Source: Acetobacteraceae bacterium (GTDB taxonomy: Bacteria > Pseudomonadota > Alphaproteobacteria > Acetobacterales > Acetobacteraceae). Taken from it: a stretch of 34,006 nt of DNA. The notes below the pieces were generated by a model that was not told where the DNA came from, ran no database searches, and saw only the letters and a program-made list of their open reading frames with translations. Made by a program: the position numbers and the translations under genes. Where the stretch lies: NCBI GenBank assembly GCA_019750475.1, contig JAIEOO010000186.1, positions 1 to 34,006 on the forward strand, read 5' to 3'. Below are positions 9,837 to 18,033 of this stretch, piece by piece (the first letter of the stretch is position 1; the number at the start of each line of letters is the position of its first letter).

Positions 9837-10990
9837 TTCAGCGTCTCCTTCGCGATCAGCAGGCGCTGGATGTCGGAGGCGCCCTCGAAGATGCGCAGCA
9901 GGCGCACGTCGCGGAAGAACTGCTCCACGACGCTGCCGCGCATGTAGCCCATCCCGCCATGGACCTGCACGGCGCGATCCGCCACGCGGCCCACCATCTC
10001 CGACGCGAACAGCTTGCAGCAGGCGATGTCGCCGATCAGCGGGCCCTGGGCCTCGCCCGCGGCGTCGAAGGCCCGCGCCGTCTCCAGCACCATGGCGCGC
10101 GCGGCCATCAGCTCGGCGCGGGAATCCGCGATCTGCGCCTGGACGAGCTGGAAACCCGCGAGGGGCTGGCCGAACTGCCGGCGCTCCTTCGTGTGGGCGA
10201 CCATCTCCTCCAGCAGGCGCTGCGCCTGGCCGACGCAGGTGGTCGCCACATGCAGCCGCGCGTGGTTGATGCCGCGCATTGCCGTCTTGAAGCCGCCGCC
10301 CTCGCGCCCGCCGATCAGCGCGCTCTCAGGCACGCGGACCCCGTCGAAATAGACCTCGGACGTCGCGCTGCCGTCCTGGCCCATCTTGCGGTCGGCCGCG
10401 CCCATGGAGACGCCGGGGGTGTGCCGCGGCACGATGAAGGCGCTGATGCCCGCGGCGTCCCGTGTGGCCGGGTCGGTGCGGGCCATGACGATCAGCACGT
10501 CCGCCTGGCGGGCATTGGTGATGTAGCGCTTCGTGCCCTCGATGACGAAGTGATCGCCCTCGCGCCGCGCCGTAGTGCGGACGCCGCCGGCGTCGCTGCC
10601 GGCCTCGGGCTCGGTCAGGCAGAAGGCCGCGGTCGCCTCGCCGCTCGCCATGCGCGGCAGCCATTCCTGCCGCTGCGCCTCGGTCCCGTTGTAGAGGATC
10701 GGCTGGGAGCCGAGGCCGATCGTGGTCGAGAAGCGCGCGCGGAAGACGGCGGAGGCGGTCGTCACCTCCATCATCACGCGCACCTGCTGCTCCATCGACA
10801 GGCCCGCCCCGCCGTAGCGCGTCGGGATGGAGATGCCGAAGAGGCCGGCCTGCCGCAGCAGCTCGGTCAGGTCCTCGGGCAGGGTTTCCTGCCCGTCGAG
10901 CCGCGGCTCGGCAGGGATCAGGCGCTCCCGCACCAGGCACCGGACGCTGTCGAGATACGCGCTGAACGCCTCGGTTCCACCGTCCGGCAT
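9833..10990 (-). CDS. Acyl-CoA dehydrogenase
   Basis: This 385-residue flavoenzyme oxidises an acyl-CoA to the enoyl-CoA and passes electrons to ETF. It has the standard three-part fold: helical N-terminus with YGGAGLSMEQQ near residue 60, middle beta domain with AFCLTEPEAGSDAGG and GTKRYITNARQAD, and C-terminal helices with KERRQFGQPLAGFQ and QVHGGMGYM. The probable catalytic base is E369 in RIFEGASDIQRL. ATG 10990 was chosen because GGGGAGGA lies upstream and residues before it do not match the family. It is the first gene of the minus-strand run and is divergent from the epimerase gene. Confidence 0.92.
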   Translation of the reverse strand: MPDGGTEAFSAYLDSVRCLVRERLIPAEPRLDGQETLPEDLTELLRQAGLFGISIPTRYGGAGLSMEQQVRVMMEVTTASAVFRARFSTTIGLGSQPILYNGTEAQRQEWLPRMASGEATAAFCLTEPEAGSDAGGVRTTARREGDHFVIEGTKRYITNARQADVLIVMARTDPATRDAAGISAFIVPRHTPGVSMGAADRKMGQDGSATSEVYFDGVRVPESALIGGREGGGFKTAMRGINHARLHVATTCVGQAQRLLEEMVAHTKERRQFGQPLAGFQLVQAQIADSRAELMAARAMVLETARAFDAAGEAQGPLIGDIACCKLFASEMVGRVADRAVQVHGGMGYMRGSVVEQFFRDVRLLRIFEGASDIQRLLIAKETLK

Positions 10991-11121
10991 GGCCCGATCC
11001 TCCCCTCTGGTTCGGGAAAGGCTAGGCTGAGGAGCCCGGACGATGCCAGTCTCGCGTCGATCCCTCCATGCGGGAGCCATGCCAGGGCCCGGTGGCGGGA
11101 GGGGCATCGGGAGGCAGCGCG

Positions 11122-12066
11122 GTGGATATCCTCATCATCGGCGGCACCGGGTTCATCGGCCGGCGCCTGGTCCATCTGCTGCATGCGCGAGGCCACGTCG
11201 TCACGGTGATGGACACCGAGCCTGCGCCAACCTCCTTCGCCGACCTCGGCGAGCGCGTCCGCACGATCCGCGGCGATGTCGGCAGCTTCACGGATGTCAT
11301 GGCGGCGATGGGCGACGCGCGGCCGGACCGCGTCGTGAACCTCGCCTACCTCATCGGCAGCCGCCACCCGCCACGCGCCGCGCTGCACGTGAACGTTCTC
11401 GGGATGGGACATTGCTTCGAGGCCGCCCGCATCCTGGGCGTGCCCCACGTGGTCTACGCGGGCTCCTTCGCGGCGAACGGCCGGCAGTCGCACCACGGCG
11501 ACCGAGCGGTGACGGAGGACGACCCGGTCCATCCGGACGACCAGTACAGCCGCCACAAGGTGATGAACGAGTGGCAGGCGCTGGACTACATCGAGACGCA
11601 CGGCATGCGGATCACCGGCATCCGCACGTCCTACCTCACCGGGGCCGACAAGGTTCGAGGGTCCACGCACCATGTGAGATGCATCACGGAACCGGCGTTG
11701 GGGCGGGCCGTGACCCTGCCGTTCCGCGACATGATGCAATGCCTGATGCATGTGGACGACGCCGCGCAGGTCTTCGCGAGCGTCGTGCTCGCCGAGGCGC
11801 CGCGCCACCGGATCTACAACTGCGGCGGCTTGACGGTGAGCCTCGGGGAACTGGCCGCGGCCGTTCAGCGGGTCCTGCCCGGCGCGAGCATCGGCTTCGA
11901 GCACGAGACGGGCGCCCGCGCTGCCAACTCGTCGTTCCTGATCGACAACACCCGCCTCGCCCGGGAGTTCGGCGTGCCGGCTCGTTCCCTCGATGGGCTG
12001 GTGCGGCAGATCATTCAGGAAACGCAGGCAGCAGCCGGCCTGCCGGGCCGTCCGCACCGGCGCTGA
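11122..12066 (+). CDS. NAD-dependent epimerase/dehydratase family protein
   Basis: This 314-residue extended short-chain dehydrogenase has the Rossmann nucleotide motif at residues 7-13 (GGTGFIG) and the catalytic Y142-x3-K146 (QYSRHKVMNEW). Serine 115 (YAGSFAANG) is in the position of the catalytic Ser/Thr. The D31 at the end of the second strand suggests preference for NAD. GTG 11122 was chosen over an upstream ATG at 11068 because it places the Rossmann motif at the normal distance and has GGGAGG just upstream. The gene stands alone, divergent from the acyl-CoA dehydrogenase gene with 131 bases between the starts, and ends before a shared terminator. Its sugar-nucleotide or other substrate is not clear. 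Confidence 0.87.
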   Translation: MDILIIGGTGFIGRRLVHLLHARGHVVTVMDTEPAPTSFADLGERVRTIRGDVGSFTDVMAAMGDARPDRVVNLAYLIGSRHPPRAALHVNVLGMGHCFEAARILGVPHVVYAGSFAANGRQSHHGDRAVTEDDPVHPDDQYSRHKVMNEWQALDYIETHGMRITGIRTSYLTGADKVRGSTHHVRCITEPALGRAVTLPFRDMMQCLMHVDDAAQVFASVVLAEAPRHRIYNCGGLTVSLGELAAAVQRVLPGASIGFEHETGARAANSSFLIDNTRLAREFGVPARSLDGLVRQIIQETQAAAGLPGRPHRR

Positions 12067-12091
12067 CGCTTGGCTAGGCCGGACAAAAGCA

Positions 12092-12123
12092 AAGGGCGGC
12101 GCCGGTTCCCCGGCGCCGCCCTT
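12092..12123. terminator. Bidirectional terminator between convergent genes
   Basis: A 14-bp perfect stem (12092-12105 with 12110-12123) encloses a TTCC loop. On the plus strand it is followed by a T-containing stretch (CGGTTTCTT). On the minus strand the stem ends in TT and is followed by TGCTTTTG. It can serve both the epimerase gene and the rplI operon. Confidence 0.85.
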
Positions 12124-12146
12124 CGGTTTCTTGGTGAGCGCGCGCG

Positions 12147-12698
12147 TCAGTCGCGCGTCGCGGCGCCGAGCTCGGCCACGAGCTCTTCCTCGAGGGTGAT
12201 CTCTTCCTCGCGGACGATCTCCTCCCCGCGGGCCTGCTTCTCGGCCTCCTCCTGGGAGCGGGCGACGTTCACCACGACGGGGAGCATCACCTCGGGGTGC
12301 AGCTCCACGCGGACGGTGGTGAGGCCCGTCGTCTTGATGGGCGCGTCGAGCTGCACCTGCTGGCGGCCGACGGTCAGGCCGGCCTCCTTGCAGGCCTCGG
12401 CGATGTCGCGCGCCGAGACGGAGCCGTAGAGGCTGCCGCTCTCGCCGGCGGTGCGGATCAGGATGACCGACAGGCCTTCCATCCGCTCGGCGATGCGCTC
12501 GGCTTCCTCGCGGCGCTTGAGGTTCTGCGCCTCGAGCTGGGCGCGCTCCTTCTCGAAGCGCTCGAGATTCGCCTTGGTGGCCCGGATGGCCTTGCCCTGC
12601 GGGAGCAGGAAGTTGCGCGCGTAGCCAGGCTTGACCGAGACGCGCTCGCCCATCTGCCCAAGCTTCTCGACGCGCTGCATAAGGATCAGGTCAATCAT
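12147..12698 (-). CDS. rplI: Large-subunit ribosomal protein bL9
   Basis: This is a 183-residue bL9. The conserved N-terminal domain ([20 protein letters not shown]) is followed by the long connecting helix (residues 40-75, rich in E, K and R) and a C-terminal domain containing [16 protein letters not shown]. It is about 35 residues longer than E. coli L9 because of an acidic tail ([12 protein letters not shown]... onwards), a common trait of alphaproteobacterial L9. It is the last gene of the rpsF operon and ends at the bidirectional terminator. Confidence 0.97.
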   Translation of the reverse strand: MIDLILMQRVEKLGQMGERVSVKPGYARNFLLPQGKAIRATKANLERFEKERAQLEAQNLKRREEAERIAERMEGLSVILIRTAGESGSLYGSVSARDIAEACKEAGLTVGRQQVQLDAPIKTTGLTTVRVELHPEVMLPVVVNVARSQEEAEKQARGEEIVREEEITLEEELVAELGAATRD

Positions 12699-12720
12699 GG
12701 AGCGGGTCTTTCATCGGTTG

Positions 12721-12749
12721 GCTGGCGGCGGCGCGAGGCGCCGCCCAGC
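12721..12749 (-). other. Intercistronic hairpin between DUF2232 gene and rplI
   Basis: GCTGG-GGCGGCGC and GCGCCGCCCAGC arms with one bulge can fold into a GC-rich stem in the 53-base gap before rplI. There is no T-run, so it is more likely an mRNA-processing or stability element than a terminator. Confidence 0.3.
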
Positions 12750-12751
12750 GG

Positions 12752-13633
12752 TTACGGGGTGGGCGGCGTGCGGCGCCGCCAGGTGTCGAACAGGCCCAGC
12801 CCGACCAGGAGCGGGGCCATGAGCTGCAGGAACAGGAGCATGAGGACGTAGAAGCCGGCGAGCATCGCCGTCCGGCCGGGACGTCCCCGCAGCCGCCGGT
12901 GCACCCCGGCGATGCCGAGGAGGAAGACCGGCAGCAGCAGCAGGAGCAGCACCGAGAGCGCGACGCCCCCGCCGACCAGCAGCCACGCCACCAGCGCCAC
13001 GGCGACCAGGGCCGCGTACCAGCCGGGCAGCTGCGTGTCGGTCCAGTCCGGTGCCGGCTGCGGCGCGAGGCCGAGCCGCGCGACGAGCTTCCAGGCGGCG
13101 ACGCCGTTCGCGATCATCACGAGGGCGAGCCACAGGCCCGCCGCCGCGGCCTTCAGCCGCGCCACCTGCTCGACCATGCCGGGCGGCAGGGCCACGCCCA
13201 TGCGGCGCACCCCGCTCTCCACCGCGGCCCGCATCGCGCCCTCGATGTCGTCCACCGACAGCGCCAGGATGAGGAGCACGACGACCGGCCACAGGCCGAG
13301 CAGGCCGAGCGGCAACCCGAGGTCGAGCGCCGCGCCGCGCTGCGCCGCCGAGACCAGCAGCGCCGCCGGCAGGGCGAACATCACCGCATAGACCGCGACC
13401 CCGAAGGCCGAGGACATGACGACGACGGACGCCGCGCCCACGGCCGCCGCGACCGAGGCCGCGCGCGGGCCGAAGGCCAGGCCCGCGGCGATGAGCGGCA
13501 GCGGCACGGCCCAGAGCAACAGCCCGCCGAGCGGCAACCCGCGCATCGCCCAGAGGGCGAGCAGCGCCGAGACCACGCCGCCCGTGAGGGCGGCGAGGGT
13601 CACCGGTGCCGGATTGTTCGCCGTCTGGCTCAC
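12752..13633 (-). CDS. DUF2232 membrane protein of the ribosomal operon
   Basis: This is a 293-residue polytopic membrane protein with about eight hydrophobic helices. The position between rpsR and rplI is where alphaproteobacteria usually carry a DUF2232 (YybS-like) protein, and the overall length fits. The central non-membrane stretch (residues about 128-165, VDDIEGAMRAAVESGVRRMG) resembles the conserved loop of that family. The molecular role is unknown. The gene is followed by 53 bases and rplI, and preceded by 22 bases after rpsR, so all four genes are probably one transcript. Confidence 0.75.
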   Translation of the reverse strand: MSQTANNPAPVTLAALTGGVVSALLALWAMRGLPLGGLLLWAVPLPLIAAGLAFGPRAASVAAAVGAASVVVMSSAFGVAVYAVMFALPAALLVSAAQRGAALDLGLPLGLLGLWPVVVLLILALSVDDIEGAMRAAVESGVRRMGVALPPGMVEQVARLKAAAAGLWLALVMIANGVAAWKLVARLGLAPQPAPDWTDTQLPGWYAALVAVALVAWLLVGGGVALSVLLLLLLPVFLLGIAGVHRRLRGRPGRTAMLAGFYVLMLLFLQLMAPLLVGLGLFDTWRRRTPPTP

Positions 13634-13655
13634 GCTCGATGTTCCGCGCGCAGGC

Positions 13656-13934
13656 TCAGTCGTTGATCACGTAGGGCAGCAGCGCCAGGAAGCGGGCGCG
13701 CTTGATGGCCTGCGCCAGCTCGCGCTGCTTCTTGCCCGAGACCGCCGTGATGCGCGCCGGCACGATCTTGCCGCGCTCGCTCAGGAAGCGGGACAGCAGG
13801 CGCACGTCCTTGTAGTCGATCTTGGGCGCGTTCGGGCCGCTGAAGGGGCAGGTCTTCTTGCGGCGATAGAACGGGCGCCGGGCGCCGACGGCGGTGCGGC
13901 GGTTGGCGATGTTGACTTCTTGCGTCTCGCTCAT
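13656..13934 (-). CDS. rpsR: Small-subunit ribosomal protein bS18
   Basis: This 92-residue bS18 has the family core from [21 protein letters not shown] to [20 protein letters not shown] and a basic N-terminal part. It binds S6 on the 30S platform. It starts three bases after the rpsF stop, a spacing that fits translational coupling and balanced synthesis with S6. Confidence 0.98.
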   Translation of the reverse strand: MSETQEVNIANRRTAVGARRPFYRRKKTCPFSGPNAPKIDYKDVRLLSRFLSERGKIVPARITAVSGKKQRELAQAIKRARFLALLPYVIND

Positions 13935-13937
13935 GGC

Positions 13938-14399
13938 TCAGATCTCCTCGCCCATGCCGACATCCACCTCGTCGCGGCTGCGCGCGCGGAACTCCTCGCG
14001 GTCGTCGCCGCGGCCGCGGCCCGAGCTGAAGCGCCCGGCGGGCTTCGGCCCGCGGAAGCCGCGCTCGCGGTCGTCGGAACGCTTGGCGAGGATGGCCGAG
14101 GGGGCGTCGTCGATCGCCTCGACGCGGATCGTCATCTCGCGCAGCACGTCCTCGTTCAGGCCGAGCTGGCGCTCGATCTCCTGCATGGCCGGCGGCGGCG
14201 CGTCGAGGCCGAGGAGCATGTAGTGCCCCTTGCGGTTCTTCTTGATGCGGTAGGCGAGGCCGCGCAGGCCCCAGTATTCGCGCTTCTTCACCTCGCCGCC
14301 CTGTTCGGCGGCCACCGCGGCCATCTGGTCCGCGATCGCCTCAACCTGGGCCTGGGTGACGTCGTTGCGCGCGATGAACACGCATTCGTAGAGCGGCAT
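13938..14399 (-). CDS. rpsF: Small-subunit ribosomal protein bS6
   Basis: This 153-residue bS6 begins at ATG 14399 with GGGAGAG upstream; the longer open frame adds a non-family tail. The S6 fold is clear from MPLYECVFIARNDV through KKREYWGLRGLAYRIKKNRKG to LNEDVLREMTIR. The last 50 residues are an extension rich in R, G, D and E, as often seen in alphaproteobacteria. It is the first gene of the operon. Confidence 0.97.
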   Translation of the reverse strand: MPLYECVFIARNDVTQAQVEAIADQMAAVAAEQGGEVKKREYWGLRGLAYRIKKNRKGHYMLLGLDAPPPAMQEIERQLGLNEDVLREMTIRVEAIDDAPSAILAKRSDDRERGFRGPKPAGRFSSGRGRGDDREEFRARSRDEVDVGMGEEI

Positions 14400-14500
14400 G
14401 ATCTCTCCCTGTGGATGCTCAGCCCAGGGCGCAAGCCGGGATGGCGGGCGCGCAAACGGGCATAGCCGCGGGCGTGCCACGCCCCCGGCAGGGTGGCGGG

Positions 14501-14529
14501 GGTAAAGCACGGGAGGGTTGGGGGATCAA
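14501..14529 (-). promoter_or_regulatory. Candidate sigma-70 promoter of the rpsF operon
   Basis: Read on the minus strand, TTGATC (-35, 14529-14524) and TTTACC (-10, 14506-14501) are 17 bases apart. They lie about 105 bases upstream of the rpsF ATG, leaving a leader of about 95 bases that could hold an S6:S18 regulatory fold. Confidence 0.45.
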
Positions 14530-14589
14530 CCGCGAATCCGGCATGGCCGACGCTGGCCCGCGCGCGCTCGCCGCCATAGGGTTCGCGCC

Positions 14590-15561
14590 ATGACCCCCAC
14601 CCGCCGCATCATCCTCGCCACGCCCGCGCTCCTGGCCGCGTTTCCAGGAGCGCGTGCACAGGAGCGGTGGTCCCCGCGGGGCCCGGTCCGCTTCGTCGTG
14701 ACCTTCGCCGCCGGCGGCAGCGCGGACCTGCTGGCCCGGCGCCTGGCCGGGCCGCTCGGCGAGCAGCTCGGCCAGACCGTGGTGGTGGACAACCGGCCGG
14801 GCGCGGGCGGCAACATCGGCATGGACGCGGTGGCGAAGGCCGCGCCCGACGGACAGACCATCGGCATGGGCGCGGCCGGCCCCATGGCGATCAACCCCGC
14901 GCTGCAGCCCGGACGCATGCCCTTCGACGCCGCGCGCGACTTCACGCCGCTGATCCACCTGGCCGATCAGGCGAATGTCCTCCTGACCGCGGCGAGCGTG
15001 CCCGCCGCCCCGATCGGCGCCTTCCGCGACTGGCTGCGCGCCCAGCGCGACGAACCCTTCGGCAGCCCGGGCAACGGCACCTCCAACCATCTGACGGGCC
15101 TCGCCTTCGGACAGGCGCTGGGCGCGAGGCTGGTCCATGTGCCCTATCGCGGCTCGGCGCCCGCCCATGCCGACATCCTCTCGGGCAACATCCGGCTCAT
15201 GGTGGACAACATCGCCACCGCCCTGCCCTTCCTGCGCGATGGGCGGATGAAGGCGGCCCTCGTTTCCACCGCCCAGCGGTCCCGCCTGCTCCCGGAGGTG
15301 CCTTCCCTGCCGGAGGCGGGCGGCCCGCCGCTCGCCTCCTGGCAGGGGATGTTCGCCCCGGCCAACCTCCCCGCCCCCATCGCCGCCCGGCTCAACGAGG
15401 CGTTGAACGCCGCGCTGGCCCGGCCCGAGGTCGGCGACTGGCTGCGCGACAGCGGCGCCGAGGCCGTCGGCGGCCCGGCCCAGCGCTTCGCCGACTTCCT
15501 GGCGGCGGAGCGCCCCCGCTGGGCGCAGATCGTGCGCGAGAACAACGTCCAGGCCGACTAG
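14590..15561 (+). CDS. Bug-family (TctC-like) periplasmic solute-binding protein
   Basis: The third Bug protein of the window, 323 residues. ATG 14590 gives a standard signal peptide (TPTRRIILATPALLAAFPGARA). Motifs in order are VTFAAGGSADLLARR, DNRPGAGGNIGMDAV and VHVPYRGSAPAHADILSGN. It is on the plus strand with the DUF1177 gene 342 bases downstream, separated by what looks like a regulator remnant. The ligand is unknown and the two genes may or may not work together. Confidence 0.9.
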   Translation: MTPTRRIILATPALLAAFPGARAQERWSPRGPVRFVVTFAAGGSADLLARRLAGPLGEQLGQTVVVDNRPGAGGNIGMDAVAKAAPDGQTIGMGAAGPMAINPALQPGRMPFDAARDFTPLIHLADQANVLLTAASVPAAPIGAFRDWLRAQRDEPFGSPGNGTSNHLTGLAFGQALGARLVHVPYRGSAPAHADILSGNIRLMVDNIATALPFLRDGRMKAALVSTAQRSRLLPEVPSLPEAGGPPLASWQGMFAPANLPAPIAARLNEALNAALARPEVGDWLRDSGAEAVGGPAQRFADFLAAERPRWAQIVRENNVQAD

Positions 15562-15675
15562 CTTCCCCCGCCAAACCCCCGCCCCACCGCGCTTCGCTCC
15601 GGTCCGCGCGCGTTTGCCCGGGGGCCCCGGTTGAGGCTCCGGGCAGGTCGCGCCCACGCTCCGAAGGTGGCTGGG

Positions 15676-15879
15676 TCAGGTGCTGGGAGAGGTGGCGCTG
15701 CCCTCGTGGCGGAGCCATTCGCGGCACCGCAGCGGGCCCTGGAGGGAGGGCGCTCCGGTTGTCCGCGCGACCGGACGGTCCAGCGGGACCACGCTTCCGC
15801 CGCTTCCGAGCGGACGATTCACCGCTCCGGCGATGCCGCCGTCGCGGATCGTGCTCCAACGGCCCGCCTGGGCAAGCGC
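15676..15879 (-). pseudogene. Possible C-terminal remnant of a LysR-type regulator
   Basis: In the 342-base gap 15562-15903, the minus strand contains a frame of about 67 residues ending at TGA 15676. The text AQAGRWSTIRDGG, then VVPLDRPVARTTGA, and finally a short helical end resembles the last 70 residues of LysR-type regulators. No start, helix-turn-helix or effector domain remains, because the frame runs into the DUF1177 gene. LysR genes often flank Bug genes, which supports the reading. The match is from memory of the family pattern, and the plus strand of the gap shows nothing convincing. Confidence 0.33.
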
Positions 15880-15903
15880 CGCGCGCCGCGCGACAACAGG
15901 CGC

Positions 15904-16803
15904 ATGCTCGCCGAGATCATCGACGCCACACGCTTCCTCGAAGACCCGCGCCATGACGGGGAGGCGGCGCTGCGCTGGCTCGCCGCGCGGCACGCGACGC
16001 GAACGCGCGCCACGCGCATCGCCGGCGAGAAGGGCTTCACCGACGTGGTGGTGGCCGAGTTCGGGGAGGGCACGCGCTGCCTCGGCATCCTCGGCGTGCT
16101 GGGGGGCACGGGCATGCGTCCCGAACGGCCGGGCCTCGTCTCCGACGCCGACGGCGCGGTGGTGGCGCTCGCCGTCGCGGCGGCGCTCGGCCGGCAATGG
16201 GAATGCGGCGACGGGCTGCCGGGGCGCGTCATCGTCGCCACCCACATCTGCCCGCGCGCCCTGGTGCGTCCGCAGCTGCCCGCGCCGATGATGAGCAACC
16301 CGGCCGACCGGGTGCAGGTGCTCGACGCCATGCTGGACCCCGCCATGCAGGCGGTGCTGTCGGTGGATGCCTCGAAGGCGAACCGCATCCTCAACCACAC
16401 CGGCTTCGCCATCACGCCCACGGCCATCCAGGGCTGGGTGCTGCGCGTGGCGGACGACCTGCTCGACCTCCAGCAGGCCGTGACGGGGGAGGCGCCGGTG
16501 GTGCTGCCGATCACCACGCAGGACATCACGCCCTACGGCTCCGGCGTGCGGCACATCAACTCGATCATGCAGCCGGCGACGCGGACACCGGCGCCGGTGG
16601 TGGGCGTGGCGCTGACCGCCGCGGCCACGGTGGCCGGCAGCGCGACCGGCGCCAACCAGCCCTTCGCCCTCGACCAGGCGGGGCGCTTCTGCGTCGAGGT
16701 GGCGCGCGGCTTCACCGCGGGGCGCTGCGCCTTCCACGCGGAGGAGGAGCTGGCGACCCTGATCGGGCGCTACGGCAGCCTGGAGCGGCTGCAGCGCCTC
16801 TGA
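15904..16803 (+). CDS. DUF1177 family protein
   Basis: This 299-residue protein matches the DUF1177 family along its length. Recognisable blocks are GILGVLGGTGMRPERPGLVSD, VIVATHICPRAL, VLSVDASKANRILNHTGFAI, ITTQDITPYGSGVRHINSI and the end FHAEEELATLIGRYGS. Function is not established. The His/Asp-rich conserved blocks look like a metallo- or deacylase-type active site, which is inference. ATG 15904 fits the family N-terminus (MLAEIIDATRFLED), though only a weak CAGG precedes it. It is convergent with the Kef antiporter gene, 27 bases away. Confidence 0.8.
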   Translation: MLAEIIDATRFLEDPRHDGEAALRWLAARHATRTRATRIAGEKGFTDVVVAEFGEGTRCLGILGVLGGTGMRPERPGLVSDADGAVVALAVAAALGRQWECGDGLPGRVIVATHICPRALVRPQLPAPMMSNPADRVQVLDAMLDPAMQAVLSVDASKANRILNHTGFAITPTAIQGWVLRVADDLLDLQQAVTGEAPVVLPITTQDITPYGSGVRHINSIMQPATRTPAPVVGVALTAAATVAGSATGANQPFALDQAGRFCVEVARGFTAGRCAFHAEEELATLIGRYGSLERLQRL

Positions 16804-16830
16804 CGCGCGGGATCGGCCGCCCGCGGCCGC

Positions 16831-18033
16831 TCAGCTCCGCGGGCCCAGCCGGTCGGCGAGGCGGAACATCAGCGGGTTGAGCGCGATCGTCAGGATCGAG
16901 GCCGCCAGGATCAGGTCCCGCCCCTCCCCGCTCAGCAGGCCTTCCGCCACGGCGAGCCCCGCGAGGATGAAGGAGAACTCCCCCACCTGGGCGAGCGCCG
17001 CGCCGATCGAGAGCGAGGCCCCGTGGTCGAGGCCGCGGAGACGCGCGATGGCGTAGGCCGCGATGGTCTTCCCGAACAGCACGACGAGGACGGTCGCCAG
17101 CACCGCCAGCGGCTCCCGCCACAGGATCGTCGGGTCGAACAGCATCCCGACGGCGACGAAGAACAGCACGGCGAAGGCGTCGCGCAGCGGCAGCGTCTGC
17201 TCCGCCGCCTTCTGCGACAGGGTGGACTGGCCGAGCACCAACCCCGCCAGGAAGGCGCCCAACGCGAAGGACACGCCGAACAGGATGTAGGCGATGTAGG
17301 CGATGCCGAGCGCCGTCACGAGCGCGGCGAGGGAGAACAGCTCCCGCGAGCGGAGCCGCCCGACCCAGGAGAGCGCCACGGGCAGGAAGCGCGCGCCCAG
17401 CACCAGCATGATGGCGATGAACACCGCCACCTTGCCCACGGTGACGAGGATGGTGAGCCAGATCCCGTCCGCGCCGCCGGCCAGCAGGCCGGTCGGCGCG
17501 CGGTCCTGCGTCAGGGCGGCGACGATGGGGATCAGCACGAGCGCGAGGACCATGGCCAGGTCCTCCACCACCAGCCAGCCGACCGCGACATGGCCGTGCT
17601 TCGTCTCCAGCTCGCCGCGCTCCTGCAGGGCGCGCAGCAGGACGACGGTCGAGGCAACGGAGAGCGAGAAGCCGAAGACGAGCGCCGGGATATCGTCCCA
17701 GCCCATGAGCCGCCCGAGGCCCCAGCCCAGGATCGTCGCGGTGCCCATCTGGATGAGCGCCCCCGGCACGGCGACGCCGCGCGCGTCGGCCAGCTCGCGC
17801 GGCGAGAAATGCAGGCCGACGCCGAACATCAGCAGGATGACGCCGAGCTCGGCGAGCTGGCCGGCGGCCGCGAGGTCGCCCACGAAACCCGGGGTGTAGG
17901 GGCCGATGGCGACGCCCGCCGCGAGGTAGCCGACGATGGTCGGCAGCCGCGCGGCGCGTGCCGCCAGGCCGAGGAACAGCGCGAAGGTCAGCCCCAGCGC
18001 GATGGTGCCGATGAGCGCCGTCTCATGCGGCAT
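16831..18033 (-). CDS. Kef-type cation:proton antiporter without RCK domain
   Basis: This 400-residue CPA2 antiporter has about 12 membrane segments. Typical features are LPTIVGYLAAGVAIGPYTPG near residue 30, GLHFSPREL near 77 and ASTVVLLRALQERGEL near 126. KefB, KefC and YbaL carry a C-terminal nucleotide-binding TrkA-N (RCK) domain and exceed 550 residues. This protein stops right after the membrane domain (LNPLMFRLADRLGPRS), so it lacks that regulatory part. It overlaps the upstream M32 peptidase gene by 11 bases. It probably exchanges K+ or Na+ for protons in the inner membrane. Confidence 0.87.
   Translation of the reverse strand: MPHETALIGTIALGLTFALFLGLAARAARLPTIVGYLAAGVAIGPYTPGFVGDLAAAGQLAELGVILLMFGVGLHFSPRELADARGVAVPGALIQMGTATILGWGLGRLMGWDDIPALVFGFSLSVASTVVLLRALQERGELETKHGHVAVGWLVVEDLAMVLALVLIPIVAALTQDRAPTGLLAGGADGIWLTILVTVGKVAVFIAIMLVLGARFLPVALSWVGRLRSRELFSLAALVTALGIAYIAYILFGVSFALGAFLAGLVLGQSTLSQKAAEQTLPLRDAFAVLFFVAVGMLFDPTILWREPLAVLATVLVVLFGKTIAAYAIARLRGLDHGASLSIGAALAQVGEFSFILAGLAVAEGLLSGEGRDLILAASILTIALNPLMFRLADRLGPRS

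Noticed and set aside
10991-11121. Regulatory elements in the gap between the acyl-CoA dehydrogenase and epimerase genes
   Set aside because: Apart from the two ribosome sites no convincing dyad, repeat or promoter was found.
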